Assembly (NCBI GenBank): GCA_910584735.1
Contig: CAJUBM010000106.1
Coordinates: 1-10,225 of the forward strand
DNA: 10,225 nucleotides
Source of the DNA: an uncultured Muribaculaceae bacterium
Lineage (GTDB): Bacteria > Bacteroidota > Bacteroidia > Bacteroidales > Muribaculaceae
Reading direction: 5' to 3'
In this document: piece after piece, positions 1 through 6,686 of the stretch
Layout of the letters: every line of letters begins with the position of its first letter
Position numbering within the stretch: the first letter of the stretch is position 1
Notes under the pieces: model-generated
Databases searched by the model: none
What the model saw: only the letters and a program-made list of their open reading frames with translations
What the model was told of the DNA's origin: nothing
Position numbers and translations under genes: made by a program

Positions 1-140
1 GACCTCCGGGACGGCAGGCCACCAGAAGAGGCGGAGCCTTATAGACGCATCTTGTTGGATAATATTTTGATTTCCTGTATATTATATTTTGACTATCAGG
101 TGCGCTCCGCCTCTTCTGGTGGCCTGCCGTCCCGGAGGTT
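1..140. repeat. 36-bp perfect inverted repeat around a 66-bp AT-rich core; candidate invertible promoter
   Basis: Bases 2-37 are the exact reverse complement of bases 104-139, with a G/T at the outermost pair (1 and 140). The arms are GC-rich; the core (38-103) is AT-rich. In the present orientation the core holds two rightward near-matches to the Bacteroidetes -7 box TAnnTTTG, ending at 69 and 91, each one base off in spacing; I found none reading leftward. Long identical arms around a short promoter-sized core are the known layout of phase-variable promoters in Bacteroidales, flipped by tyrosine or serine recombinases. No recombinase gene is in the window. A 36-bp stem with a 66-base loop and no T-tract is a poor intrinsic terminator. 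It could also be a short mobile palindromic element. The structure is certain; inversion is inferred. Confidence 0.6.
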
Positions 141-278
141 CGGCGCCACTATAAAGTTACCTTGGATAATGTTTTTCGTTGGGAGATAGGTGTCTCCGAA
201 TTATGACACATTTACGCTCATTTATACGTACATCTGTCTGACGTCTTATGTACTCTCGCTCGGCAAAGCTAAAATAAT

Positions 279-309
279 TTTGCTTTGCGCTCGCTTATTC
301 GTATATTTG
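279..309 (+). promoter_or_regulatory. Bacteroidetes-type promoter for the formate/nitrite transporter
   Basis: TTTG at 279-282 and TATATTTG at 302-309 are separated by 19 bases, an excellent match to the Bacteroidetes sigma-ABfr pattern (TTTG, 19-21 bases, TAnnTTTG). Transcription would start near 316, just before the TTG codon at 334. This argues against the longer reading frame that begins with GTG at 190, because that part would lie upstream of the transcript. A read-through signal from the candidate invertible element at 1-140 could add to it. Confidence 0.7.
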
Positions 310-333
310 CGGAGGAAACGAAAATCAGATGTT

Positions 334-1188
334 TTGAAAACACAGAAAGAAATACTTGATGCGGCCGCAGAGGCCGGGCTTCGTAAGGCAGCCCTGTCTT
401 CATGTCGGGAGAACTGGGGACGGCTTGCTGTCCTTTCCGTTATGGCCGGTGCCTTTATCTCTTTGGGAGGGGTGCTGTCGGTAATCATAGGGTTCGGGTT
501 CCCGGAAATTTCGGCCCAGAATCCGGGATTGCAGAAATTGCTTAGCGCCTTGGCTTTCCCTATAGGCCTCTTCTTGGTGGTTACCTTTGGAGCCGAACTG
601 TTTACGGGTAATAATGCCGTGCTTATGCCGTCGTTTCTTGGACGACGTTATGGATTCGGCGCGGTCGCGGCTAACTGGACTCTGGTGTGGCTCGGGAACT
701 TCGCGGGTGCGCTGTTGTTCACATATTTCCTCGTGGCAGTACCCGGACTTTTGGATTCGGAGCCGTACAGGAGTGCCATCGTGAATGTGGCACAGTCTAA
801 AACCTCTCTTGCACCGATGGTGTGTTTCTTAAAAGGCATAGGGGCCAACTGGTGTGTATGCCTCGCCGTATGGCTGGCCCTCGGTGCCAAGACTCTCCCG
901 GGGAAGACCTTATCCTGCTGGATTCCGGTGGCGGCTTTCGTAGCGCTGGGATATGAGCATTGTATAGCCAATATGTTCTTTATCCCGGCAGGGATGTTTG
1001 CCGGAGCTGATGTGACGCTCGCAGGTATGGGGCGGAACCTGATTGCTTCTACTGCGGGAAATATAGCGGGGGGAGCTTTGTTTGTAGGCTGTCTGAGCTA
1101 TTGGCTTCATTCCGAAAGGGGTAGGGCGAGAGATAATTCTGTGGGCGTCACGTTGATGTCGACAGAGAAACAAAAGAATGTTGAATAA
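334..1188 (+). CDS. focA: Formate/nitrite transporter (FNT family)
   Basis: An inner-membrane pentameric channel of the FNT family, which moves formate or nitrite across the membrane; formate is the likely substrate in a fermenting anaerobe. Numbering from TTG 334 gives 284 residues, the usual family length. Visible signatures are GAELFTGN (87-93 region), the ANWCVCLAVW segment (171-180) and EHCIANMFFIPAGM (208-221), which contains the conserved pore histidine at about 209. There are about six hydrophobic helices. The frame stays open back to GTG 190, but those residues lie upstream of the promoter at 279-309 and do not look like the family. The family typically starts with a short helix such as MKTQKEILDAA, which begins exactly at TTG 334; no in-frame ATG is available there. 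Nitrite or hydrosulfide transport (NirC/HSC subfamilies) cannot be excluded. Confidence 0.88.
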   Translation: MKTQKEILDAAAEAGLRKAALSSCRENWGRLAVLSVMAGAFISLGGVLSVIIGFGFPEISAQNPGLQKLLSALAFPIGLFLVVTFGAELFTGNNAVLMPSFLGRRYGFGAVAANWTLVWLGNFAGALLFTYFLVAVPGLLDSEPYRSAIVNVAQSKTSLAPMVCFLKGIGANWCVCLAVWLALGAKTLPGKTLSCWIPVAAFVALGYEHCIANMFFIPAGMFAGADVTLAGMGRNLIASTAGNIAGGALFVGCLSYWLHSERGRARDNSVGVTLMSTEKQKNVE

Positions 1189-1193
1189 CATGT

Positions 1194-1247
1194 TCAGGCG
1201 CGATATTCGGAAGCGATAAAATCCGTATATTTGCGCCTGACCTTTTA
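1194..1247 (+). terminator. Stem-loop after the transporter gene, likely terminator
   Basis: TCAGGCGC (1194-1201) pairs with GCGCCTGA (1233-1240). Inside, after a one-base bulge, GATAT pairs with ATATT, then CGGA (1208-1211) pairs with TCCG (1222-1225). The hairpin is followed by CCTTTTAAT, a modest T-rich tail. The right arm also contains an exact TATATTTG (1226-1233), so the site might double as a weak promoter; no good TTTG lies at the right distance upstream. Confidence 0.5.
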
Positions 1248-1292
1248 ATATTAGAATCGTCAGGCTTATGAAGCTATGGCGAAACGATATGT

Positions 1293-1300
1293 TATCTTTG
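1293..1300 (+). promoter_or_regulatory. -7 box of the iorA operon promoter
   Basis: TATCTTTG is an exact Bacteroidetes -7 box. Transcription would begin near 1307, leaving a leader of about 11 bases before ATG 1318. No clear TTTG -33 box lies 19-21 bases upstream. Its position inside the longer reading frame from ATG 1276 is the main reason to prefer the start at 1318. Confidence 0.5.
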
Positions 1301-1317
1301 ACCTCATCATATCATCC

Positions 1318-2934
1318 ATGAAAACCAAAAGATTACTGTTAGGCGACGAGGCCCTGGCTATGGGTGCCTTGAATGCCGGACTTTCGGGAGGCTATGCATA
1401 CCCGGGTACTCCTTCGACTGAAATCCTGGAATTTATTCAGGCTTCTCCACTTACAAAGGAACGTAACATCCACTCCCATTGGTCTTCCAATGAGAAGACT
1501 GCCATGGAGGAAGCCCTTGGCATGAGCTTCTGCGGGAAGCGCGCCATAGTGGCGATGAAACATGTGGGAATGAATGTGGCCGCCGATGCCTTTGTCAACT
1601 CCGCTATGACGGGCGCCAACGGTGGCCTTATCGTAGTGGCCGCTGACGACCCCTCTATGCATTCCTCGCAGAACGAACAGGATTCGCGATTCTATGCCCG
1701 TTTCGCTATGATTCCGTGCCTGGAACCTTCCACCCAGCAGGAGGCTTATGATATGGCCGGTTATGGCTTTGACTTGAGCGAACGCCTCCAGATACCGGTG
1801 CTTATGCGCATGGTGACCCGCCTTGCCCATTCGCGCGCCGTGGTGGAGACCGAGGATGAAGCCCGCCGGCCGAATACGTTGGCCTATCCCTCCAATCCAC
1901 GTCAGTGGGTGCTTATGCCCGGTAACTCGCGTGTCCGCAACCGCCAGCTTATCAAGGAACAGGAGGATATGGTTCGAGAATCGGAGAATTCGCCGTTCAA
2001 CCGCCTTACCCCCGGGACTGACCGCCGTCTGGGCATACTTACCTCGGGAATCGCCGCCAACTATGTTGCCGAATGTTTCCCGGAAGGATGCCCGTTCACT
2101 GTGCTGAAGGTATCTCAATATCCTCTTCCGAAATCTATGGTGGAAGAACTGGCCGACAATTGCGATGCCGTTATGGTAATCGAAGAGGGGCAGCCTGTGA
2201 TCGAGGAGGCTATGCGCGGACTGCTTGACCGTGGTGTGAAGGTTTATGGCAAATTTGACGGATGTCTGCCCCGTGACGGCGAGCTTACCCCTGACAGCGT
2301 GGCAAAGGCTCTGACGCCGTTCTGGCCCTCCTTGTCGCATTTCCATGAGAACATCAACCCGGTACACGAGATGGTTGTTCCGCGTCCGCCGGCATTGTGC
2401 CAGGGTTGCGGCCACCGCGATGTATATTCAGCTTTGAACGATGCGATGAAGGAGTTCGAGAACACCAAGGTGTTCGGCGATATAGGGTGCTATACGCTCG
2501 GATGGCTCGCGCCGTTCAACGCTATTGATACATGTGTGGACATGGGCGCCTCTATAACGATGGCCAAGGGTGCCGCTGATGCAGGCCAGCATCCGGCAGT
2601 GGCGATAATCGGAGACTCAACGTTCACACACTCCGGCATGACAGGTCTGCTTGACGCCGTTAACGAGAATACTCCGATGACCGTAATCATATCCGACAAC
2701 CTTACCACCGGAATGACCGGCGGACAGGACTCGCAGGGTACCGGTAAGCTGGAGGAAATCTGTCTGGGCCTCGGGGTTGACCCGGCTCATCTGCGCACCA
2801 TCGACTCTCTGCCCAAGAACCACGATGAGATGAAGCGTATGTTCGTAGAGGAGTTTGATTATCGCGGGCTTTCGGTGATCGTTTCGCGCCGCGAGTGCAT
2901 ACAGACCGCTCGCCGTCATGCCAAAAAGCAGTAA
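1318..2934 (+). CDS. iorA: Indolepyruvate:ferredoxin oxidoreductase, TPP-binding alpha subunit
   Basis: The large subunit of a cytoplasmic, TPP-dependent 2-oxoacid:ferredoxin oxidoreductase that decarboxylates aryl pyruvates (indolepyruvate, phenylpyruvate, 4-hydroxyphenylpyruvate) to aryl-acetyl-CoA while reducing ferredoxin. From ATG 1318 it has 538 residues. The pyrimidine-binding half starts at once (GDEALAMGALNAGLSGG, 9-25, then YPGTPSTEI, and SNEKTAMEEA with the expected glutamate at about 59). The TPP half has CQGCGHR (361-367), GDIGCYTLG (387-395) and the GDS...DN magnesium/TPP motif (432-434 and 460-461). The frame is open from ATG 1276, but those 14 residues span the -7 box and are not family-like. 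The longer archaeal enzymes (over 600 residues) end in a 2[4Fe-4S] ferredoxin domain; this protein stops at about 538 with no CxxCxxC cluster. Shorter forms are, as I recall, usual in Bacteroidales. iorB follows after 25 bases. Confidence 0.9.
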   Translation: MKTKRLLLGDEALAMGALNAGLSGGYAYPGTPSTEILEFIQASPLTKERNIHSHWSSNEKTAMEEALGMSFCGKRAIVAMKHVGMNVAADAFVNSAMTGANGGLIVVAADDPSMHSSQNEQDSRFYARFAMIPCLEPSTQQEAYDMAGYGFDLSERLQIPVLMRMVTRLAHSRAVVETEDEARRPNTLAYPSNPRQWVLMPGNSRVRNRQLIKEQEDMVRESENSPFNRLTPGTDRRLGILTSGIAANYVAECFPEGCPFTVLKVSQYPLPKSMVEELADNCDAVMVIEEGQPVIEEAMRGLLDRGVKVYGKFDGCLPRDGELTPDSVAKALTPFWPSLSHFHENINPVHEMVVPRPPALCQGCGHRDVYSALNDAMKEFENTKVFGDIGCYTLGWLAPFNAIDTCVDMGASITMAKGAADAGQHPAVAIIGDSTFTHSGMTGLLDAVNENTPMTVIISDNLTTGMTGGQDSQGTGKLEEICLGLGVDPAHLRTIDSLPKNHDEMKRMFVEEFDYRGLSVIVSRRECIQTARRHAKKQ

Positions 2935-2959
2935 GTAACCTATTATTGTTGACAGATTT

Positions 2960-3541
2960 ATGAAATCAGATATAATACTGGCCGGAGTTGGAGGCCAGGG
3001 TATTCTCTCTATAGCCACAATCCTCGGGGCTGCTGCCCTTGGCGACAACCTCTATCTGAAACAAGCCGAGGTTCACGGAATGAGCCAGCGCGGAGGCGAT
3101 GTTATGTCGTGTCTTCGCATCAGTTCCACACCTATCGCCTCTGACCTCATACCGCAGGGTAAGGCTGACATCATCGTATCGCTGGAGCCTATGGAGGCGC
3201 TCAGGTATCTTCCGTTCCTTTCGCAGGAGGGATGGATTGTTACAAGCACCGTGCCTTTTGTGAATATCACCAACTATCCCGATCAGGAAGCGTTGATGGC
3301 TGATCTTACAGCGCGTCCGAACGTTGTTTCGTTCGATATGGATGCCGTGGCCAAGGAGGTGGCTACCGTACGCTCTTCCAATATGGTCCTTCTCGGAGCG
3401 GCTGCTCCGTTTATCGGAATCCCTGTCGAAAAGATTGAGGATGGAATACGCAAGGTATTCGCCCGCAAGGGTGAGAAGCTTGTAGAGCAGAATCTTGCGG
3501 CTTTCCGTGCCGGTCTGGAACGGGCAAAAGCAAATATTTAA
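2960..3541 (+). CDS. iorB: Indolepyruvate:ferredoxin oxidoreductase, beta subunit
   Basis: The small partner subunit of IorA, of the pyruvate ferredoxin/flavodoxin oxidoreductase gamma-type fold, completing the 2-oxoacid active site and the CoA-binding side of the heterodimer. At 193 residues it has the usual length. GVGGQGIL (9-16) at the N-terminus and VHGMSQRGGDV (38-48) are the hallmark motifs of the family; PFIGIP sits in the C-terminal third. It lies 25 bases after iorA on the same strand, so the two are almost surely one transcript. The start at ATG 2960 places the glycine-rich motif at the normal distance from the N-terminus. No iron-sulfur cluster motif is present. The function of the pair is well supported; the exact aryl-pyruvate preference is inferred. 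Confidence 0.9.
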   Translation: MKSDIILAGVGGQGILSIATILGAAALGDNLYLKQAEVHGMSQRGGDVMSCLRISSTPIASDLIPQGKADIIVSLEPMEALRYLPFLSQEGWIVTSTVPFVNITNYPDQEALMADLTARPNVVSFDMDAVAKEVATVRSSNMVLLGAAAPFIGIPVEKIEDGIRKVFARKGEKLVEQNLAAFRAGLERAKANI

Positions 3542-3556
3542 GCGTATTAAAATTAA

Positions 3557-3589
3557 CGTAAGAGGGTGTTTGTAAAACGCCCTCTTACG
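3557..3589 (+). terminator. Strong hairpin between iorB and the aminotransferase gene
   Basis: A 14-base arm, CGTAAGAGGGTGTT (3557-3570), pairs with AACGCCCTCTTACG (3576-3589) around a 5-base loop, with one G-T wobble. It starts 15 bases after the iorB stop. The bases after it (GTTGCAAATTA) are not a T-tract, so it may be a partial terminator, an mRNA-stability element that sets the iorAB to aminotransferase ratio, or a full terminator of the type some Bacteroidetes use without a long U-run. Confidence 0.5.
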
Positions 3590-3620
3590 GTTGCAAATTA
3601 CAGAGATAATTAAACATCCG

Positions 3621-3638
3621 ATTAAAACAGGTTTTAAT
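3621..3638. promoter_or_regulatory. Perfect dyad overlapping the aminotransferase start codon
   Basis: ATTAAAAC (3621-3628) and GTTTTAAT (3631-3638) are exact reverse complements separated by two bases. The right arm runs into the ATG at 3637. The two-base centre is too short for a stable RNA loop unless inner pairs open, so a protein-binding operator is at least as plausible as a translational hairpin. In AT-rich upstream DNA such a dyad could also arise by chance. Confidence 0.3.
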
Positions 3639-4959
3639 GTTTCCCGTTTCAAAATCCGTTTTTGACGAAACGATGGCGAGCCTCAATATCGCCAATATCG
3701 CCTCTGCGACTATAAGACAGATTGTATCGCTTGCCACCAAACTTGAAGAACCGCTCGAAGATAAGTTCGTGCATCTGGAGATGGGTAATCCCGGTCTGCC
3801 ACCTACGTCTCTGGGAGCTAAGGCTGAGGCCGAGGCTCTTGCCAAAGGAGTGGCAGGTGTTTATCCCAATATAGCCGGTATCCCCGAACTGAAAGAATCA
3901 GGGAGTAAATTTCTAAAGGCATTTCTTGATATAGAGGTGCCTCCGCGTTGTATCGTGCCTACGGTAGGTTCCATGCAGGGCACGTTCACGATGTTCCTCC
4001 TTATGGGGCAGCGCCTGCCGGGACGTGATACCATCCTGTTCCTTGACCCCGGCTTCCCTGCGCAGCACAACCAGGTGAAACTGTTAGGGCTGAACCAGGA
4101 ATCGCTTGATATTTACGACTGCCGAGGGGAGGCTCTCGAAGCACGGCTTGACGGCATACTTTCACAGGGACGTGTATCGGCTATAATCTACAGCAACCCC
4201 AACAATCCGGCCTGGACAAACCTGACCGATGTTGAATACCGTATCCTTGCCAGGATGGCTGAGAAGCATGACGTTATAATAATGGAGGATCTGGCATATC
4301 TCGGTATGGACTTCCGCCGTCGTTTCGGGGTTCCTTTCTGTGAGCCGTTCGTGCCAACTATCGCCAAATATACCGACCGCTATGTGCTGCTCGTTTCTGC
4401 CTCCAAGATTTTCAGCTATGCAGGCCAGCGTATAGCCATGGTGTGTATGTCGCCGGCTGTGGCTGACAGGCGTTATCGTTTCTTTGAGGAGTTCTACGAG
4501 ATGCCAACCCTTGGAGATGCCTATATCTACGGAGTGCTTTATTGCGCATCGTCCGGCACAACCCACTCGGCCCAGTATGCCTATGCCGAGATGCTTAAGG
4601 CAGCTGTTGAGGGAAGGATTGACTTCGTAAGCGAATGTAAGGAGTACGGACGCCGTGCCCACATCGCCAAGGAGATGTTCCTTACAAACGGTTTCCATCT
4701 TGTATATGCGCATGACGGGGCCGACAATTCCCAGCCTATCTCTGACGGATTCTTCTTTACGGTCGGTTATCCCGGTATGAAGGGTGACGAGTTGCAGGCT
4801 GAGTTATTGCGCTACGGCGTGGCTGCTATCTCACTCCCCTCCACGGGAAGCCGTCAGCAAGGACTGAGGGTGTGCGTATCCATGCTTTCGGATGACGATT
4901 CATTCAAGCGCCTGGAACAGCGTCTGGCTGCCTTCCATGCCGATCATCCTGTAGGATGA
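3637..4959 (+). CDS. PLP-dependent class I/II aminotransferase, probably for aromatic amino acids
   Basis: A fold-type I cytoplasmic aminotransferase of 440 residues. The PLP lysine lies in SASKIFSYAGQR (254-265; lysine at about 257, the phosphate/cofactor arginine at 265). SNPNNPAW (186-193) holds the conserved NxxNP, and MEDLAYLGMDF (216-226) the aspartate that binds the PLP ring nitrogen and its tyrosine. GSMQG (111-115) is the phosphate-binding glycine-rich turn. It starts 95 bases after iorB, behind a hairpin. I infer that it supplies aryl-2-oxo acids to IorAB; the family alone does not set the substrate, and aspartate or branched-chain amino acids are possible. ATG 3637 was chosen because the sequence from there (VSKSVFDETMASLNI) reads as the family N-terminus; a second in-frame ATG at 3673 is less likely. 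Confidence 0.85.
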   Translation: MFPVSKSVFDETMASLNIANIASATIRQIVSLATKLEEPLEDKFVHLEMGNPGLPPTSLGAKAEAEALAKGVAGVYPNIAGIPELKESGSKFLKAFLDIEVPPRCIVPTVGSMQGTFTMFLLMGQRLPGRDTILFLDPGFPAQHNQVKLLGLNQESLDIYDCRGEALEARLDGILSQGRVSAIIYSNPNNPAWTNLTDVEYRILARMAEKHDVIIMEDLAYLGMDFRRRFGVPFCEPFVPTIAKYTDRYVLLVSASKIFSYAGQRIAMVCMSPAVADRRYRFFEEFYEMPTLGDAYIYGVLYCASSGTTHSAQYAYAEMLKAAVEGRIDFVSECKEYGRRAHIAKEMFLTNGFHLVYAHDGADNSQPISDGFFFTVGYPGMKGDELQAELLRYGVAAISLPSTGSRQQGLRVCVSMLSDDDSFKRLEQRLAAFHADHPVG

Positions 4960-4979
4960 GCCTGATTTGTTGTTTTTTT
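4944..4979 (+). terminator. Weak hairpin plus T-run at the aminotransferase stop codon
   Basis: TCATCC (4944-4949) and GGATGA (4954-4959) pair around a four-base loop, taking in the TGA stop codon. A run of seven Ts follows at 4973-4979, but 13 bases lie between stem and run. It is a weak terminator or attenuator at best; the next gene begins 42 bases after the stop. Confidence 0.2.
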
Positions 4980-5001
4980 ACCATTCTAAAATTTGTTCAG
5001 A

Positions 5002-6297
5002 ATGATGAAATATGTTTCGGCCGATGAGGCCGTGAGGCTCATCAAGAGCGGTGACCACGTGTATATCCAGGGCAGTACTTCCATCCCGGAGACTTTGGTG
5101 GCGGCAATGACACGCCGTGGACACGAATTGAGGGGAGTGGTACTTTATTCGGGCTTTTCGGTGTCTGACCGTGAGGCTCCCTATTGCAAGCCTGAATACA
5201 AGGATTCGTTCTTTGTGGACACATGTTTTGTGTCAAACAACGTAAGGCGTTGGATTGCCGAAGGCTACGGGGCTACCACTCCGAAGTTCCTCGGGGAAGT
5301 TCCCTCTCTGTTCCGTGACGGTACATGGCCTGTGGATGTTGTGCTGCTGAACTGCTCCATGCCTGATAAAGACGGCTTTGTGAGCTACGGCGTCTCGGCG
5401 GATCTGGCTTTCTCGGCTACGGAGTGTGCCAAGACGGTGATAGCGCAGATAAACCCGCACATGCCTTTCTCTTATGGCGATCCGGTGATACATGTATCGA
5501 AGATTGCCGCTGCAGTGCTGGTGGACGATCCGTTGGTCGAGGTGCCTACGCCTACTCCTAATGATAAGGAGATTGCCATAGGACGTGCTATAGCCGCGCG
5601 CATCCCTGACGGGGCTACCCTGCAGATTGGCGTCGGAGGCATCCCTAACGCGGTAATCTCGGCATTGTCAGACCATAAGCATCTCGGACTTCATACCGAG
5701 GCTATGACCGATGGCGTGCTCCCGCTTATCCAGGCAGGGGTTATTGACAACTCCATGAAGAAGATAGAGCCGGGAAGGTCGGTGGCATGTCTTGCACTTG
5801 GCTCGCGGCACCTTTATGATTTGATGGACTATAACAAGGAAATGATATTCCGAGACGTTGCCTGGACCAACGACCCGTTCATCATAGGTCAGAATCCGCG
5901 CGTGATGGCAATAAACTCATGTCTTGAGATTGACCTTACCGGGCAGGTATGCGCCGACTCCATTGGTACCCGTATCTTCTCGGGCATAGGGGGGCAGCAT
6001 GATTTTGTCTATGGTTCGTCACGTTCGGAGGGGGGCCTTTCATTTATGGCAATGACTTCCGTTACGAACAAGGGACTTGGCAAAATCAAACCTGTGCTGA
6101 CGCCTGGGGCAGGCGTTGTAACCACACGCTTCCAGACCAACTGGGTGGTTACGGAGCATGGCGCCGTGAATCTGCGTGGCAAATCACTTCCCGAACGTGC
6201 CAAACTGATGATTTCTATAGCGAATCCTGCCGACCGTGAGGCTCTCGACCGTGCCGCGTTCGAACGCTTCGGGTATTCCTATTCCCGCATCAAATGA
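5002..6297 (+). CDS. CoA-transferase of the acetyl-CoA hydrolase / 4-hydroxybutyrate CoA-transferase family
   Basis: A cytoplasmic CoA-transferase of 431 residues that moves CoA between an acyl-CoA and a carboxylate such as acetate through an enzyme-bound glutamyl-CoA. The N-terminal domain (about 1-190) reads GDHVYIQGSTSIPE near residues 17-30. The C-terminal domain has the oxyanion segment QIGVGGIPNAV (208-218) and GLHTEAMTDGV (229-239), in which the glutamate at about 233 matches the catalytic glutamate of 4-hydroxybutyrate and butyryl-CoA:acetate transferases. Length fits that subfamily rather than the longer succinyl-CoA:acetate type of about 500 residues. The frame also opens at TTG 4993, but ATG 5002 (or 5005) gives a family-like start. 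Context after iorAB and an aminotransferase suggests aryl-acetyl-CoA:acetate exchange. Hydrolase activity or another acyl substrate is possible. Confidence 0.85.
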   Translation: MMKYVSADEAVRLIKSGDHVYIQGSTSIPETLVAAMTRRGHELRGVVLYSGFSVSDREAPYCKPEYKDSFFVDTCFVSNNVRRWIAEGYGATTPKFLGEVPSLFRDGTWPVDVVLLNCSMPDKDGFVSYGVSADLAFSATECAKTVIAQINPHMPFSYGDPVIHVSKIAAAVLVDDPLVEVPTPTPNDKEIAIGRAIAARIPDGATLQIGVGGIPNAVISALSDHKHLGLHTEAMTDGVLPLIQAGVIDNSMKKIEPGRSVACLALGSRHLYDLMDYNKEMIFRDVAWTNDPFIIGQNPRVMAINSCLEIDLTGQVCADSIGTRIFSGIGGQHDFVYGSSRSEGGLSFMAMTSVTNKGLGKIKPVLTPGAGVVTTRFQTNWVVTEHGAVNLRGKSLPERAKLMISIANPADREALDRAAFERFGYSYSRIK

Positions 6298-6333
6298 GTG
6301 GGGTATTGGTATAGCTCTTTTAAATCTTTTTTG

Positions 6334-6380
6334 AACTGCATCATTCGAAAGTTGTTGCAAGACTTTCGGATGATGCAGTT
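6334..6380. terminator. 19-bp stem-loop closing the metabolic gene cluster
   Basis: Bases 6334-6352 pair with 6362-6380 over 19 positions with one G-T wobble and a nine-base loop (TGTTGCAAG). It begins 37 bases after the CoA-transferase stop. No T-tract follows on the + strand (GTATCTGGGC), although a T-rich stretch precedes it. It is the most likely transcription end for the preceding genes and marks the point where base composition falls. Confidence 0.55.
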
Positions 6381-6686
6381 GTATCTGGGCTCGTTTATTG
6401 CTCGCTAAGAATTCTTAATTGCGTTGTTTTGCCTCTTTTCTCGTTTCATAAACTTATACATTCAACTCATTGTTTTCGTTTCGACTCCCATTTCTTATAG
6501 ATAAAATCCCTCTACATGATTACACTCAATTCAAAGATTTTGGCTAACTTTGCATTACATCGCAATTTGCGCTGACAAAGACCACCCAAATGTAATCAAT
6601 ACATTCACCATATATAAGAGACTCTTTCGTAGTTGCAAAAGGTTTGGTCGCCTGTCAGCCTATGAAAGAGTTCCTTTTATAATATT
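6381..6686 (+). promoter_or_regulatory. Leader of the restriction-modification operon: promoter and several dyads
   Basis: No gene is seen here. An exact -7 box, TAACTTTG, lies at 6545-6552 without a good TTTG at the -33 distance; transcription would start near 6559, leaving a leader of about 128 bases. Around and after that point lie several symmetries: CGCAA-T-TTGCG (6561-6571), AATGTA...TACATT (6589-6605, five-base centre), ATTACAT (6554-6560) mirrored by ATGTAAT (6590-6596), and a 12-bp hairpin of 6621-6632 with 6660-6671 (one G-T, 27-base loop) ending 15 bases before the methyltransferase start. Some cytosine-C5 methyltransferases and C proteins bind such dyads to time restriction-modification expression; that role here is inferred. 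Confidence 0.5.

Noticed and set aside
1..189. Reading frame open from base 1 to the TAG at 187-189, possibly the end of an upstream gene
   Set aside because: It runs through both arms of the inverted repeat and the AT-rich core, shows no recognisable protein sequence, and 62 open codons can arise by chance.
1276..1317. Longer IorA start at ATG 1276
   Set aside because: The 14 extra residues span an exact -7 box at 1293-1300 and do not resemble the family N-terminus, which begins at ATG 1318.
1339..2415. Long open frame on the - strand opposite iorA (358 codons)
   Set aside because: It lies entirely within iorA, has low-complexity His/Arg-rich composition typical of an antisense shadow in GC-rich coding DNA, and has no family resemblance.
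2966..3652. Open frame on the - strand opposite iorB (228 codons)
   Set aside because: It is the antisense shadow of iorB, runs through the intergenic hairpin, and has no recognisable domain.
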